From Candidatus Obscuribacterales bacterium (GTDB lineage: Bacteria; Cyanobacteriota; Vampirovibrionia; Obscuribacterales; Obscuribacteraceae), in NCBI GenBank assembly GCA_020050835.1, contig JAGVKB010000067.1, positions 30,921 to 94,920 on the forward strand: a stretch of DNA of 64,000 nucleotides, given 5' to 3'. Under the pieces are notes generated by a model. It had not been told where the DNA came from and searched no databases. It worked only from the letters and a program-made list of their open reading frames with translations. A program made the translations under genes and the position numbers. This document shows positions 17,598 to 24,551 of this stretch, in pieces. Positions within the stretch are counted from its first letter, which is position 1, and every line of letters begins with the position of its first letter.

Positions 17598-18734
17598 ATG
17601 CAAGGCTCTACTGAAAAGAGAATCTTACTTTTGATCGGGACGCGTAAAGGTGCCTTTACTCTTTCCAGCACGGGTTTGCGCCAGCGATGGACTTTGTCAG
17701 GCCCTCTCTATCTTGGGCACATCGTCTATCATTTCGTGCCCGACCCCCGCGATCAAAGAACGATGTTGATGGCAACAAAGACTGGTCATCTCGGTCCTAC
17801 TATCTTTCGCTCCAATGACCGCGGGGGAAATTGGACAGAAATCAAGACTCCACCAGCATTTCCCAAGGTAGCAAACGAGGCTGATGCACGTGCGGTCGAG
17901 TCTGTCTTTTGGCTCACACCAGGTCACTGGAGCGAACCGGAAGTTTGGTATGCAGGCACGTCTCCGGCTGGATTGTTTCGGTCAGAAGATGGCGGCGACA
18001 CTTGGGAATCAGTTAGCGGTTTTAACGCTCATCCCAACTATGTTGACTGGACAAAGAACGGTGCAACCCCCGGTGGACAACTGCTGCATTCAATTTTGAT
18101 CGACCCAAGCGCGCACGAACAGATGTATTTGAGCATCTCAGTTGGAGGAGTGTTCGAAAGTTCCGACCAGGGAAAAAGTTGGACCCCACTCAACAAAGGC
18201 TGTGCAGCTGATTTCATGCCTGACCCTAATGTCGAGTACGGGCACGACCCGCATTGTGTAGTTCTTCATCCGCTCAAGCCAAATCGACTCTATCAACAGA
18301 ATCATTGTGGAATCTACCGGCTCGATCTTCCGTCAAAAGACTGGGTGCGAATTGGCCTAAACATGCCGGAAGCAGTCGGCGACATCGGGTTTCCGATCGT
18401 CCTGCACCCTCGAAATCCTGATTGCGCCTGGGTCTTTCCGATGGACGGGTCGACAGTGTGGCCGCGCACCAGCCCTGAGGGCAAGCCATCAACCTATGTA
18501 ACGCATGATGCCGGGCAAAGTTGGAAAAGACAGGACAAAGGTCTGCCTGCTGGCAATGCATACTTCACAGTTAAACGTCAGGCCATGACCGCCGATACGA
18601 GCGAAAGCGTCGGGCTTTACTTCGGAACATCGCAGGGAGAAGTTTGGGCGAGCTTCGACGAAGGCGAATCATGGGGCTGCTTAGCACAATATCTTCCCGA
18701 GATTTACACATTAGCGATTGCGGAATATGCGTAA
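17598..18734 (+). CDS. BNR/Asp-box repeat beta-propeller protein (exo-alpha-sialidase-like)
   Basis: A 378-aa predicted cytoplasmic beta-propeller without signal peptide. Five Asp-boxes of the S/T-x-D-x-G-x-x-W type are visible: SNDRGGNW, SEDGGDTW, SSDQGKSW, THDAGQSW and SFDEGESW. The propeller fold is clear but sialidase activity is not; the arginine triad is not recognisable. There is a conserved-looking EYGHDPHC segment and a QQNHCGIYR segment with histidines and cysteines that could bind metal. Its stop codon overlaps the next ATG (TAATG), implying translational coupling to a MoaD/ThiS sulfur carrier. A TTG at 17592, closer to the GAGGAG box, is an alternative start. TATGAT at 17549-17554 is a possible -10. 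Confidence 0.85.
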   Translation: MQGSTEKRILLLIGTRKGAFTLSSTGLRQRWTLSGPLYLGHIVYHFVPDPRDQRTMLMATKTGHLGPTIFRSNDRGGNWTEIKTPPAFPKVANEADARAVESVFWLTPGHWSEPEVWYAGTSPAGLFRSEDGGDTWESVSGFNAHPNYVDWTKNGATPGGQLLHSILIDPSAHEQMYLSISVGGVFESSDQGKSWTPLNKGCAADFMPDPNVEYGHDPHCVVLHPLKPNRLYQQNHCGIYRLDLPSKDWVRIGLNMPEAVGDIGFPIVLHPRNPDCAWVFPMDGSTVWPRTSPEGKPSTYVTHDAGQSWKRQDKGLPAGNAYFTVKRQAMTADTSESVGLYFGTSQGEVWASFDEGESWGCLAQYLPEIYTLAIAEYA

Positions 18735-18994
18735 TGAGGGTCTTGATACCAAGCCCATTGCAATCATATACTTGCAACCAAGGTCAAGTTGAGGCGACCG
18801 GAGTTAAGCTATACGATCTCCTCTGCAATCTCGACTCTCAGTATCCAGGGATCAAGTTTCGCATGATTGATGAGCAGGATCGAATTCGCCAACATATCAA
18901 ATTGTTTGTCGACGGGCAGCAAGCGAGCGACCTTAACTGTGTGCTTAAGCCGGCATCGGAAGTACATATCATCTGCGCATTGAGCGGAGGCTAA
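18734..18994 (+). CDS. MoaD/ThiS family sulfur-carrier protein
   Basis: An 86-aa ubiquitin-like sulfur carrier. It begins at the ATG at 18734, which overlaps the stop of the BNR gene by one base, and ends in ICALSGG: the C-terminal Gly-Gly is the site of adenylation and thiocarboxylation. The beta-grasp pattern is visible (MRVLIPSPL, LYDLLCNL, FRMIDEQDRIRQHIKLFVDG, with ASEVHIICAL). The convergent MoeB-rhodanese gene begins its stop codon on the very next base. The final acceptor pathway (molybdopterin, thiamine, cysteine or other) is not revealed. Coupling to a BNR protein suggests a dedicated carrier. Confidence 0.92.
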   Translation: MRVLIPSPLQSYTCNQGQVEATGVKLYDLLCNLDSQYPGIKFRMIDEQDRIRQHIKLFVDGQQASDLNCVLKPASEVHIICALSGG

Positions 18995-20140
18995 TTAATA
19001 GCTGGGCAATGACGGGTCAACGTCCCGAATCCAGGAAAGAATGCCACCACTGAGATTGCGAAGACGATTAAATCCCCGAGCAGCCAATACTTCGATTGCT
19101 TTGCTGCTTCTCGTTCCAGCTTTGCAGTAGACGACAATTTCTGCCTCCTTGTCGACCTCATTGGCTCGTGAAACCAACTCAGCAAGCGGTATATGAACAG
19201 CTCCTTTGATATGACACAACTCGAACTCATGCTGATTGCGAACATCTAGTAAAATCAAGAATTTGCCGTTGGAAAGCTCGCTTTGAAGCTGGTTCGCGGA
19301 AAGGTCACTGGTACTTCCGCAGGGGCGTTCCGGCTCAGCACAGCTTACTGCCGACTGCTCAACAGTCTTTATGCTTGGAGCATCTCCACAGACGGGACAA
19401 GCCGGGTCTCGAGAGAGTTGGAGCGTATCGAAGCGCATTGACATTGCATCGTAGAGCAAGAGCCGGCCAGACAGCGCACTGCCGATACCTAACAAGAGCT
19501 TGAGCGCTTCGGTAGCTTGAATGACTCCAATTAGTCCAGCCATTACACCGAGCACTCCCCCTTCAGCACAATTCGGCACTGCCTCATTTGCCGGTGGTTG
19601 CGGGAACAAGCATCGATAGCATGGTCGATTGCCGCCGGCAAATACACTAGCTTGACCTTCAAATCGGTAGATCGAACCATAAACATTCGGCTTGCCAGCA
19701 AACACACACGCATCATTAATCAAGTACCGTGTGGCGAAATTGTCAGTACCATCAATTACCAGATCGTATGCAGCAACGAGGGACGACACGCTAGTAGCGT
19801 CAACTTGCTGTGAATGAGCAAGCAGGCGTACTTCAGGATTGAGCTCTGCTCCTCGCTTCACAGCAAGCTCGACTTTCCACTTCCCGACGTCATTCGTGCT
19901 GTAGAGAATCTGTCTTTGAAGGTTCGATAGTTCGACGCGATCGAAATCTGCCACGCCGATAGTACCGACTCCGGCTGCGGCCAGATAGAGAATCGCCGGA
20001 GAGCCTAATCCGCCGGCTCCGACCACCAAGACTCGAGAGCGTTTCAAGCGTTGTTGGCCGGCTATTGCAACTTCCGGCAAGATGAGATGACGGCTGTAAC
20101 GCTGCCGCTCTTCCTGTGTAAGCTCCGGTAACAGATCCAT
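18995..20140 (-). CDS. moeZ: MoeB/ThiF-type E1 adenylyltransferase fused to a rhodanese domain (MoeZ-like)
   Basis: Activates a MoaD/ThiS C-terminus with ATP and supplies sulfur from its own rhodanese domain. It is 381 aa from the ATG at 20138-20140; longer frames run into the upstream gene. The N-terminal E1 domain (about 1-250) has QERQRYSRHLILPE, the nucleotide loop VVGAGGLGSPAILYLAAAG, DFDRVELSNLQRQ, DGTDNFATRYLIND, and zinc-type cysteines CYRC and CPVC. The C-terminal rhodanese domain (about 270-378) has the active loop C-K-A-G-T-R in VVYCKAGTRSSKA. It is convergent with and abuts the MoaD gene with no intervening base. Confidence 0.95.
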   Translation of the reverse strand: MDLLPELTQEERQRYSRHLILPEVAIAGQQRLKRSRVLVVGAGGLGSPAILYLAAAGVGTIGVADFDRVELSNLQRQILYSTNDVGKWKVELAVKRGAELNPEVRLLAHSQQVDATSVSSLVAAYDLVIDGTDNFATRYLINDACVFAGKPNVYGSIYRFEGQASVFAGGNRPCYRCLFPQPPANEAVPNCAEGGVLGVMAGLIGVIQATEALKLLLGIGSALSGRLLLYDAMSMRFDTLQLSRDPACPVCGDAPSIKTVEQSAVSCAEPERPCGSTSDLSANQLQSELSNGKFLILLDVRNQHEFELCHIKGAVHIPLAELVSRANEVDKEAEIVVYCKAGTRSSKAIEVLAARGFNRLRNLSGGILSWIRDVDPSLPSY

Positions 20141-20285
20141 GGCAAAAGTATAACGGAACCCGGCTTGTAAGAGCTTCGACGCATAATTACGGGCAGCTCT
20201 ACAATCGCGCCGTGCAAACTTTCCTGGTTGCCGCTGAGTGCACCTTGTCAATGAAACCGCTGCACCGAGCTGGCGCAAATAAGCC

Positions 20286-21248
20286 TTAAAAAGGATCCGG
20301 CATCTGGGTAAGCGGTAAAGAATGAGCAGGAGCAGTGGCGTAACCACCGCCAACTGCGGGACTCTGTGGCACTGTCAGAAGCCCCGGACTCATGCTGCCC
20401 CCTGCGGACGGAACCACCGGCTGTCCTTGCTTCACCGGCAATCTATCAGGATCCGGTCCGACCAATCCGGGTACCGCCGCCTGTCCGTATGGCAAAGGCG
20501 CCTGGTGCTGATTCCAAACTGGAGATTGCATTTCGGGAATCTGCAAACTACGTGTCAATCTGACCGGCACCGGTGTTCCTTGCTTGATAGTAAAGTCGGC
20601 TCCCCGATTGGCAGCGCGATTCCAAACACCGACGCCACGCGTGAATGAACCAAGGAAGGAGCCAAACATCATGCCGTAGTCCTTGAAACTAGCGCCGGCA
20701 TAGTGAACTTTCTGCGCCGCCTGCGGATCTTTGGGATCGAGAGCCGGGTTGCGGTCAATCAAGGCGGAGACAGGCAAACTTCTACCGTCAGGAAAGGTTA
20801 AGGACTGCAAGCTCACTTCGACCTTTCCCGGCTGCCCGTGGTCGAGCATAGCCGCCGGTACACCGGTGTGAATGGAGCCTTGAATAACGGAGCCAGGCGG
20901 AATTAGTACCATGCCGTTTTGAACGTGCCCGTTTGGAAGGAGCAGCGTGAAGCTCTCCCCGGACATAGCCTTTTTCGAGGAGATGTCTTGTTGAAGGACG
21001 GTATTCAGCAAAGTGCCATAAGCAAGCACGCTCTTCTGTCTCGTCCAGAAGTCCGGCCCGATCCTGGGCACCATCCCAAGCGGAACCGGCGCCCCACCAC
21101 CACCAGGCATTACAGGGCCGGAAGGTGGTCCACCAGCCGGCTGAGTCATCTGCCAAGGCTCACGAGCGACCCCCTTGTTGACGCCGCAACAGCCAAGCAC
21201 AATCAGTATTGCAATCAAGAAATGGATTATACGTATGTGGAAGATCAT
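20286..21248 (-). CDS. Putative lipoprotein with TrbI/VirB10-like domain
   Basis: A 320-aa protein with an N-terminal hydrophobic segment ending in VLGC (C20), a lipobox for lipoprotein processing. A Pro/Gly-rich linker (36-62) leads to a domain at about 75-240. Its pattern is YGTLLNTVLQQDISS, MVLIPPGSVIQG and LQSLTFPDGRSLPV, reminiscent of the VirB10/TrbI C-terminal beta-barrel. The tail is Pro/Gly/Gln-rich and disordered. No other type IV secretion gene is nearby, so a general envelope role is more likely than conjugation. An AAGG Shine-Dalgarno lies about 9 nt before the ATG. The downstream moeZ start is 146 nt away. Confidence 0.7.
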   Translation of the reverse strand: MIFHIRIIHFLIAILIVLGCCGVNKGVAREPWQMTQPAGGPPSGPVMPGGGGAPVPLGMVPRIGPDFWTRQKSVLAYGTLLNTVLQQDISSKKAMSGESFTLLLPNGHVQNGMVLIPPGSVIQGSIHTGVPAAMLDHGQPGKVEVSLQSLTFPDGRSLPVSALIDRNPALDPKDPQAAQKVHYAGASFKDYGMMFGSFLGSFTRGVGVWNRAANRGADFTIKQGTPVPVRLTRSLQIPEMQSPVWNQHQAPLPYGQAAVPGLVGPDPDRLPVKQGQPVVPSAGGSMSPGLLTVPQSPAVGGGYATAPAHSLPLTQMPDPF

Positions 21249-21398
21249 GGTCTTAAGCCTTTCGTTTCAGCTGTATCCTTTATGCCGCCATATCCTTGAG
21301 GCTGAACAATTTTATGGCAGCGCCAGCCGAGCGCCTATGTGAATAATACGCATATGTGTTAAGATCACTTCCCTGCCTTTTGTGGGCAGCTTAGCTCG

Positions 21399-21444
21399 TG
21401 CCGGCATACCGGCAGAAGTGTTCATCCCTTGCCTGCAATGCAGG
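21399..21444 (+). promoter_or_regulatory. Hairpins in the rpsF leader, candidate S6:S18 control element
   Basis: Two stem-loops precede rpsF: TGCCGG/CCGGCA (21399-21404, 21409-21414) and CCTGC/GCAGG (21432-21436, 21440-21444). Leaders of rpsF-rpsR operons in many bacteria carry an S6:S18-binding hairpin with a CCG element, so autoregulation is plausible. I cannot confirm the exact motif by eye. Confidence 0.35.
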
Positions 21445-21471
21445 ACGTTAGGACCATAGGGGGTTTAAATC

Positions 21472-21792
21472 GTGCCGTCAGAAACCGCTGTTAGAACTTA
21501 CGAAACTTTGTACATCATCCGCCCCAACCTGGACGAGGAGGCGGTCGACAGAACCGTAAATTCGGTCGAGGAATATATCAAAGGGCTTGGTGGACAGATC
21601 TTGTCGACCGATAAGAAAGGCCGCCGTCGTCTTGCCTACGAAGTGCAAAAGATGCGCGACGGTTATTACGTGTTGATCATTTTTAAATCGAAATCCGAGT
21701 CAGTCGTTCAACTCAAGCGGATGATGACCTTGAACGAGGACATTATTCGCTCGTTGATTGTTCAGTACGAACAAGAAGCAGCCGTTCAGTGA
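21472..21792 (+). CDS. rpsF: 30S ribosomal protein S6
   Basis: A 106-aa 30S platform protein that forms a dimer with S18. The GTG start at 21472 has an AGGGGG Shine-Dalgarno 9 nt before it. Typical segments are YETLYIIRPNLDEEAV, DKKGRRRLAYEVQKMRDGYYVL (in pieces) and LNEDIIRSLIV. It is the first gene of an rpsF-ssb-rpsR operon, with gaps of only 28 and 63 nt. Confidence 0.98.
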   Translation: MPSETAVRTYETLYIIRPNLDEEAVDRTVNSVEEYIKGLGGQILSTDKKGRRRLAYEVQKMRDGYYVLIIFKSKSESVVQLKRMMTLNEDIIRSLIVQYEQEAAVQ

Positions 21793-21820
21793 CCTCACCT
21801 CTAGACACAGGTAAATTGCT

Positions 21821-22279
21821 ATGAGTCTAAGCAAAATAGTCGTGTCCGGTCGGGTGGTTCGGGCCCCCGAAAAGCGGTTCACGCCAAACAATAATACGGC
21901 CGTTACTGAATTCGCCATCGCCGTGGAATCACCGGCTCGGCAAGATGGTTCAGTGGAGTCCAGCGTTGTTAAGATTGTTACCTGGGGCGATCTCGCCGAA
22001 CGTACAGCCCAAGACGTCAAGAAAGGCGATCTGGTCGCCGTCGATGGTCGTTTGCAAATGAGCAACTACACCAACAACGAAGGCCAACGCCGACGGGATC
22101 CTGAAATCAGCGCGATCGCTGTTGACAATTTGAGCGTCGCCATCGCCGGCGGCGGGCAAACGCCCACAGCGGAAGCGGACAGACCGGTGGCAAGAGCTGC
22201 CGCTGGCGCTCCAAAAGCAGCCGCTTCTTCATCTGATCTCGATGCGCTCTTCGCCAGCGAAGACGAGATACCGTTTTAA
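21821..22279 (+). CDS. ssb: Single-stranded DNA-binding protein
   Basis: A 152-aa SSB that coats single-stranded DNA during replication and repair. The OB fold occupies residues 1-110 (MSLSKIVVSGRVVRAPE, VKIVTWGDLAE, GDLVAVDGRLQM). An Ala/Gly-rich linker leads to the acidic tip DEIPF, the partner-binding C-terminus. It sits between rpsF and rpsR, a common arrangement. Confidence 0.97.
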   Translation: MSLSKIVVSGRVVRAPEKRFTPNNNTAVTEFAIAVESPARQDGSVESSVVKIVTWGDLAERTAQDVKKGDLVAVDGRLQMSNYTNNEGQRRRDPEISAIAVDNLSVAIAGGGQTPTAEADRPVARAAAGAPKAAASSSDLDALFASEDEIPF

Positions 22280-22342
22280 GTTTTACTCTCATCTCCGGGG
22301 CGGCTCCAGTCCGCGCCCTCATTCGAAATAGGAGGATACGCA

Positions 22343-22582
22343 ATGTCCCGGCTTCAACAAGAGCCACCAGTCCGAAGAAGAAAAACCTGCGGTTTTTGCG
22401 CGGACAAAATCGATTTCGTCGATTATAAAGACCCAACCAAACTAAAGAAATTCGTCACGGAGCGCGGTAAGATTCTGCCCCGCCGCATCAGCGGCAATTG
22501 CGCCAAACATCAACGCACCCTGACATTAGCCATTAAGCGGGCGCGTGATATCGCTTTGCTTCCGTACACAGCCGACGGCTAA
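22343..22582 (+). CDS. rpsR: 30S ribosomal protein S18
   Basis: A 79-aa platform protein. It has an N-terminal zinc-ribbon-like CGFC followed by IDFVDYKD and [15 protein letters not shown], then the helix [18 protein letters not shown], all typical of S18. It retains the C-type cysteines (CGFC and a further C in GNCAKHQ). An AGGAGG Shine-Dalgarno lies 9 nt upstream. It is the last gene of the operon, with a hairpin 120 nt downstream. Confidence 0.98.
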   Translation: MSRLQQEPPVRRRKTCGFCADKIDFVDYKDPTKLKKFVTERGKILPRRISGNCAKHQRTLTLAIKRARDIALLPYTADG

Positions 22583-22703
22583 AGCGCTGCTCAGACAACT
22601 TCCAACGAGATTGTCGAAGGCAAAGGCAGATTTTACTGCCTGGTTTCAGAGCGCGCCTCCAGATTGACTTCAATCGGTTTATTAGACCGAAACTCTCACT
22701 TTC

Positions 22704-22727
22704 AAGGTGGAGTTTCCACCTTAATTT
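22704..22727 (+). terminator. Probable terminator of the rpsF-ssb-rpsR operon
   Basis: An 8-bp perfect stem, AAGGTGGA (22704-22711) and TCCACCTT (22715-22722), with a 3-nt loop, is followed by AATTT. The U-tract is short, so this is a moderate-confidence intrinsic terminator. Confidence 0.5.
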
Positions 22728-22840
22728 GGGCACAACGTAGTAAGCCGACTGCCGATCATGCTGGCGCTGTTGCCAACAACAGCTGACCGGAGAAATATAG
22801 ACGTTAATTTAGATGCTGTTGTAAAATCATGACCAGTCGC

Positions 22841-22923
22841 GCCGAAGTGGTGAAATGGCAAACACGCTACGTTCAGGGCGTAGTGAGCATTAGCTCTTGT
22901 GGGTTCAAGTCCCACCTTCGGCA
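22841..22923 (+). tRNA. tRNA-Leu(CAG)
   Basis: The acceptor stem GCCGAAG (22841-22847) pairs with CTTCGGC (22916-22922), and the discriminator base is A. The anticodon stem CTACG/CGTAG encloses TTCAGGG, giving anticodon CAG at 22874-22876. A long class II variable arm (TGAGC...AGCTC) and a T-arm GTGGG-TTCAAGT-CCCAC are present. CCA is not encoded. A run of seven T follows at 22925-22931. Confidence 0.96.
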
Positions 22924-22958
22924 GTTTTTTTCCGACACGAGGAGTTAACGAAGAAATA

Positions 22959-23552
22959 TTGAATACACCCAACAAAGGAGAGATTCGCCGTCCTGAGACA
23001 AAGCGCGAACTGCCGTTGCTCAATGAACGTATACGCGACCGCGAGGTACGCTTGATCGATGAGGACGGAGCACAGTTGGGGATTATCCCAACGAGGGAAG
23101 CCTTGTCTACCGCCAAAGAAAAGGGCTTGGATTTGTTCCTGGTTCAGCCGGATGCCAGCCCGCCAGTAGCCCGAATAATGGACTACGGGCGTTACAAGTT
23201 TGAACAAGAAAAGCGCGCCCGCGAAGCCAAGAAGAAGCATCACATTGCTGATGTCAAAGAACTGAAGATGCGCTACAAGATTGAGGATCATGACTATCAA
23301 GTCAAGCTCCGCAGCGCCCAGAAGTTCCTGCATGACGGCGATAAGATCAAAGTGTTGATCATGCTCAGAGGACGTGAAGTTCAGCATGCCAACATGGCGC
23401 TCTCCTTGATGAACCGTTTTTCAGATCAGCTAAAAGATTTAGCAATGATTGACAGGGAGCCGAAGTTGGAGGGGAAGACTGTTATAATGATCCTCTCGCC
23501 TTTACCACAGAAAGGTAAGCTGGCTGCCCCGGAGGCTAAATCCTCCGAATAA
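22959..23552 (+). CDS. infC: Translation initiation factor IF-3, non-AUG start
   Basis: Keeps 30S subunits free and proofreads start-codon choice. The N-domain (NERIRDREVRLIDEDGAQLG) and C-domain (KELKMRYKIEDHDYQVKLR, FLHDGDKIKV, LRGREVQH, given in parts) are complete. No ATG exists in frame between the tRNA gene and the conserved domain. The start must be TTG at 22959 (chosen; GAGGAG box 14 nt upstream, 197 aa) or ATT at 22983, which abuts AAAGGAG. Rare starts are a hallmark of infC and make it self-regulated, because IF-3 itself discriminates against them. It heads the infC-rpmI-rplT cluster. Confidence 0.94.
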   Translation: MNTPNKGEIRRPETKRELPLLNERIRDREVRLIDEDGAQLGIIPTREALSTAKEKGLDLFLVQPDASPPVARIMDYGRYKFEQEKRAREAKKKHHIADVKELKMRYKIEDHDYQVKLRSAQKFLHDGDKIKVLIMLRGREVQHANMALSLMNRFSDQLKDLAMIDREPKLEGKTVIMILSPLPQKGKLAAPEAKSSE

Positions 23553-23582
23553 TTACAGGGCACCGGTTTTGAATTCGATGAA

Positions 23583-23600
23583 GGCGCGGTATTCCGCGCC
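23583..23600 (+). promoter_or_regulatory. Hairpin before the rpmI ribosome binding site
   Basis: GGCGCGG (23583-23589) and CCGCGCC (23594-23600) form a perfect 7-bp stem with a TATT loop. The stem ends 3-4 nt before TATGGAG, the ribosome binding site of rpmI. Such structures couple or repress rpmI translation in L20-controlled operons; that role here is inference. Confidence 0.4.
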
Positions 23601-23618
23601 GCTATGGAGCAGCCCATT

Positions 23619-23828
23619 ATGCCCAAGATGAAGACCAATAAAGCCGCGGCTCGGCGATTCAAAATCACCGGAACCGGCAAGATTCTTCGGAAGCAAGCAG
23701 GAACACGTCACATCAACGAGTGGATGTCCGCCAACGTCAAGCGCAAATTGCGCGGATGGGCAGCGGTAGCCCCCGAGATGAAAAAGCATGTTCTGGAAAA
23801 CTTCCCCTACCGGAAGTACCTTCGCTAG
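23619..23828 (+). CDS. rpmI: 50S ribosomal protein L35
   Basis: A 69-aa protein from the ATG at 23619 ([15 protein letters not shown]), the canonical L35 N-terminus, ending [14 protein letters not shown] box lies 9 nt upstream; the in-frame codon at 23604 would add five non-conserved residues. It lies 66 nt after infC. Confidence 0.97.
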   Translation: MPKMKTNKAAARRFKITGTGKILRKQAGTRHINEWMSANVKRKLRGWAAVAPEMKKHVLENFPYRKYLR

Positions 23829-23831
23829 AAG

Positions 23832-23941
23832 CTGACCGCCCGGTCAGAACTTCCAAATCGCCATGCCTAAGGGACTCTCCTCTCCGATGGCCGGCACACG
23901 GATGCAACCTGAAGGCATCCGTACCAGGCAAAACTTGCCTG
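23832..23941 (+). promoter_or_regulatory. Three consecutive hairpins in the rpmI-rplT spacer
   Basis: The 160-nt spacer contains CTGACC/GGTCAG (23832-23837, 23842-23847), ACGGATGC/GCATCCGT (23898-23905, 23915-23922) and CAGGCAA/TTGCCTG (23925-23931, 23935-23941). The last ends 48 nt before rplT. L20 is known to repress its own operon through structured leader RNA, so this is a candidate control or processing region. Confidence 0.45.
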
Positions 23942-23988
23942 AATCAGTAATACAACTTCAAACCAATCAAGGAAGAAGGAGAAATTAG

Positions 23989-24348
23989 ATGTCCAGAGTA
24001 AAACGCGGTAACGTACTGCAAAAACGCCACAAGAAGATCCTTAAATACGCAAAGGGTTTCCGTGGCTCGCTTTCAACTTTATTCATCGCCGCCAACCAGT
24101 CTGTCATGCAGGCCTGGAAGAACGCCTTTCGCGATCGCCGCAAACGCAAACGCGACTTTCGTTCTTTGTGGATCACTCGTATCAATGCCGCCTGCAGAAT
24201 GAACGGCATCAGCTATAGCCGCTTTATCAACGGGCTGCTCAAGGCTAACGTTGAAGTCAATCGCAAGATGCTGTCAGAACTGGCAGTCAGCGATCAAGAA
24301 GCGTTCGCTAAATTAGCCGAGATCGCCAAGAAAAAAGTAGCCGTCTAG
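23989..24348 (+). CDS. rplT: 50S ribosomal protein L20
   Basis: A 119-aa early-assembly 23S-binding protein. The sequence opens [19 protein letters not shown] and contains the usual [23 protein letters not shown] helix, [16 protein letters not shown] and [14 protein letters not shown] box lies 8 nt before the ATG. It is the last gene of infC-rpmI-rplT. Confidence 0.98.
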   Translation: MSRVKRGNVLQKRHKKILKYAKGFRGSLSTLFIAANQSVMQAWKNAFRDRRKRKRDFRSLWITRINAACRMNGISYSRFINGLLKANVEVNRKMLSELAVSDQEAFAKLAEIAKKKVAV

Positions 24349-24468
24349 CCGGCGCCGGCAGCGCCACCACCTACGATACCGCTCCGCATTAGGCGGACTG
24401 GTCGATTCGAGTTATTCGGCTTGAATTGTGCTTTCTGGCGGCGGCCATTACTGGTTAATTCACTAGGT

Positions 24469-24502
24469 GCAAAGTAGTCCGGGCTAACCCGGACTACTTT
24501 GC
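24469..24502. terminator. Perfect 15-bp hairpin after rplT
   Basis: GCAAAGTAGTCCGGG (24469-24483) pairs with CCCGGACTACTTTGC (24488-24502) around CTAA. It sits 120 nt after rplT and 50 nt before the serpin gene. The A/T part lies inside the stem rather than after it, so it is a strong but atypical terminator. Confidence 0.6.
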
Positions 24503-24551
24503 AGTATTGACTTTCATGTAAAATGTTACCCGTTTACGAGGGACAGTATCG

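Noticed and set aside
20141..20353. N-terminal extension of the MoeZ-like protein
   Set aside because: The extra residues read through the spacer and the 3' end of the upstream gene and have no E1-like sequence; the ATG at 20140 gives the normal family start.
20286..21248. Type IV secretion component VirB10
   Set aside because: Only a loose similarity in one domain, a lipobox instead of a VirB10-type anchor, and no other secretion genes around it.
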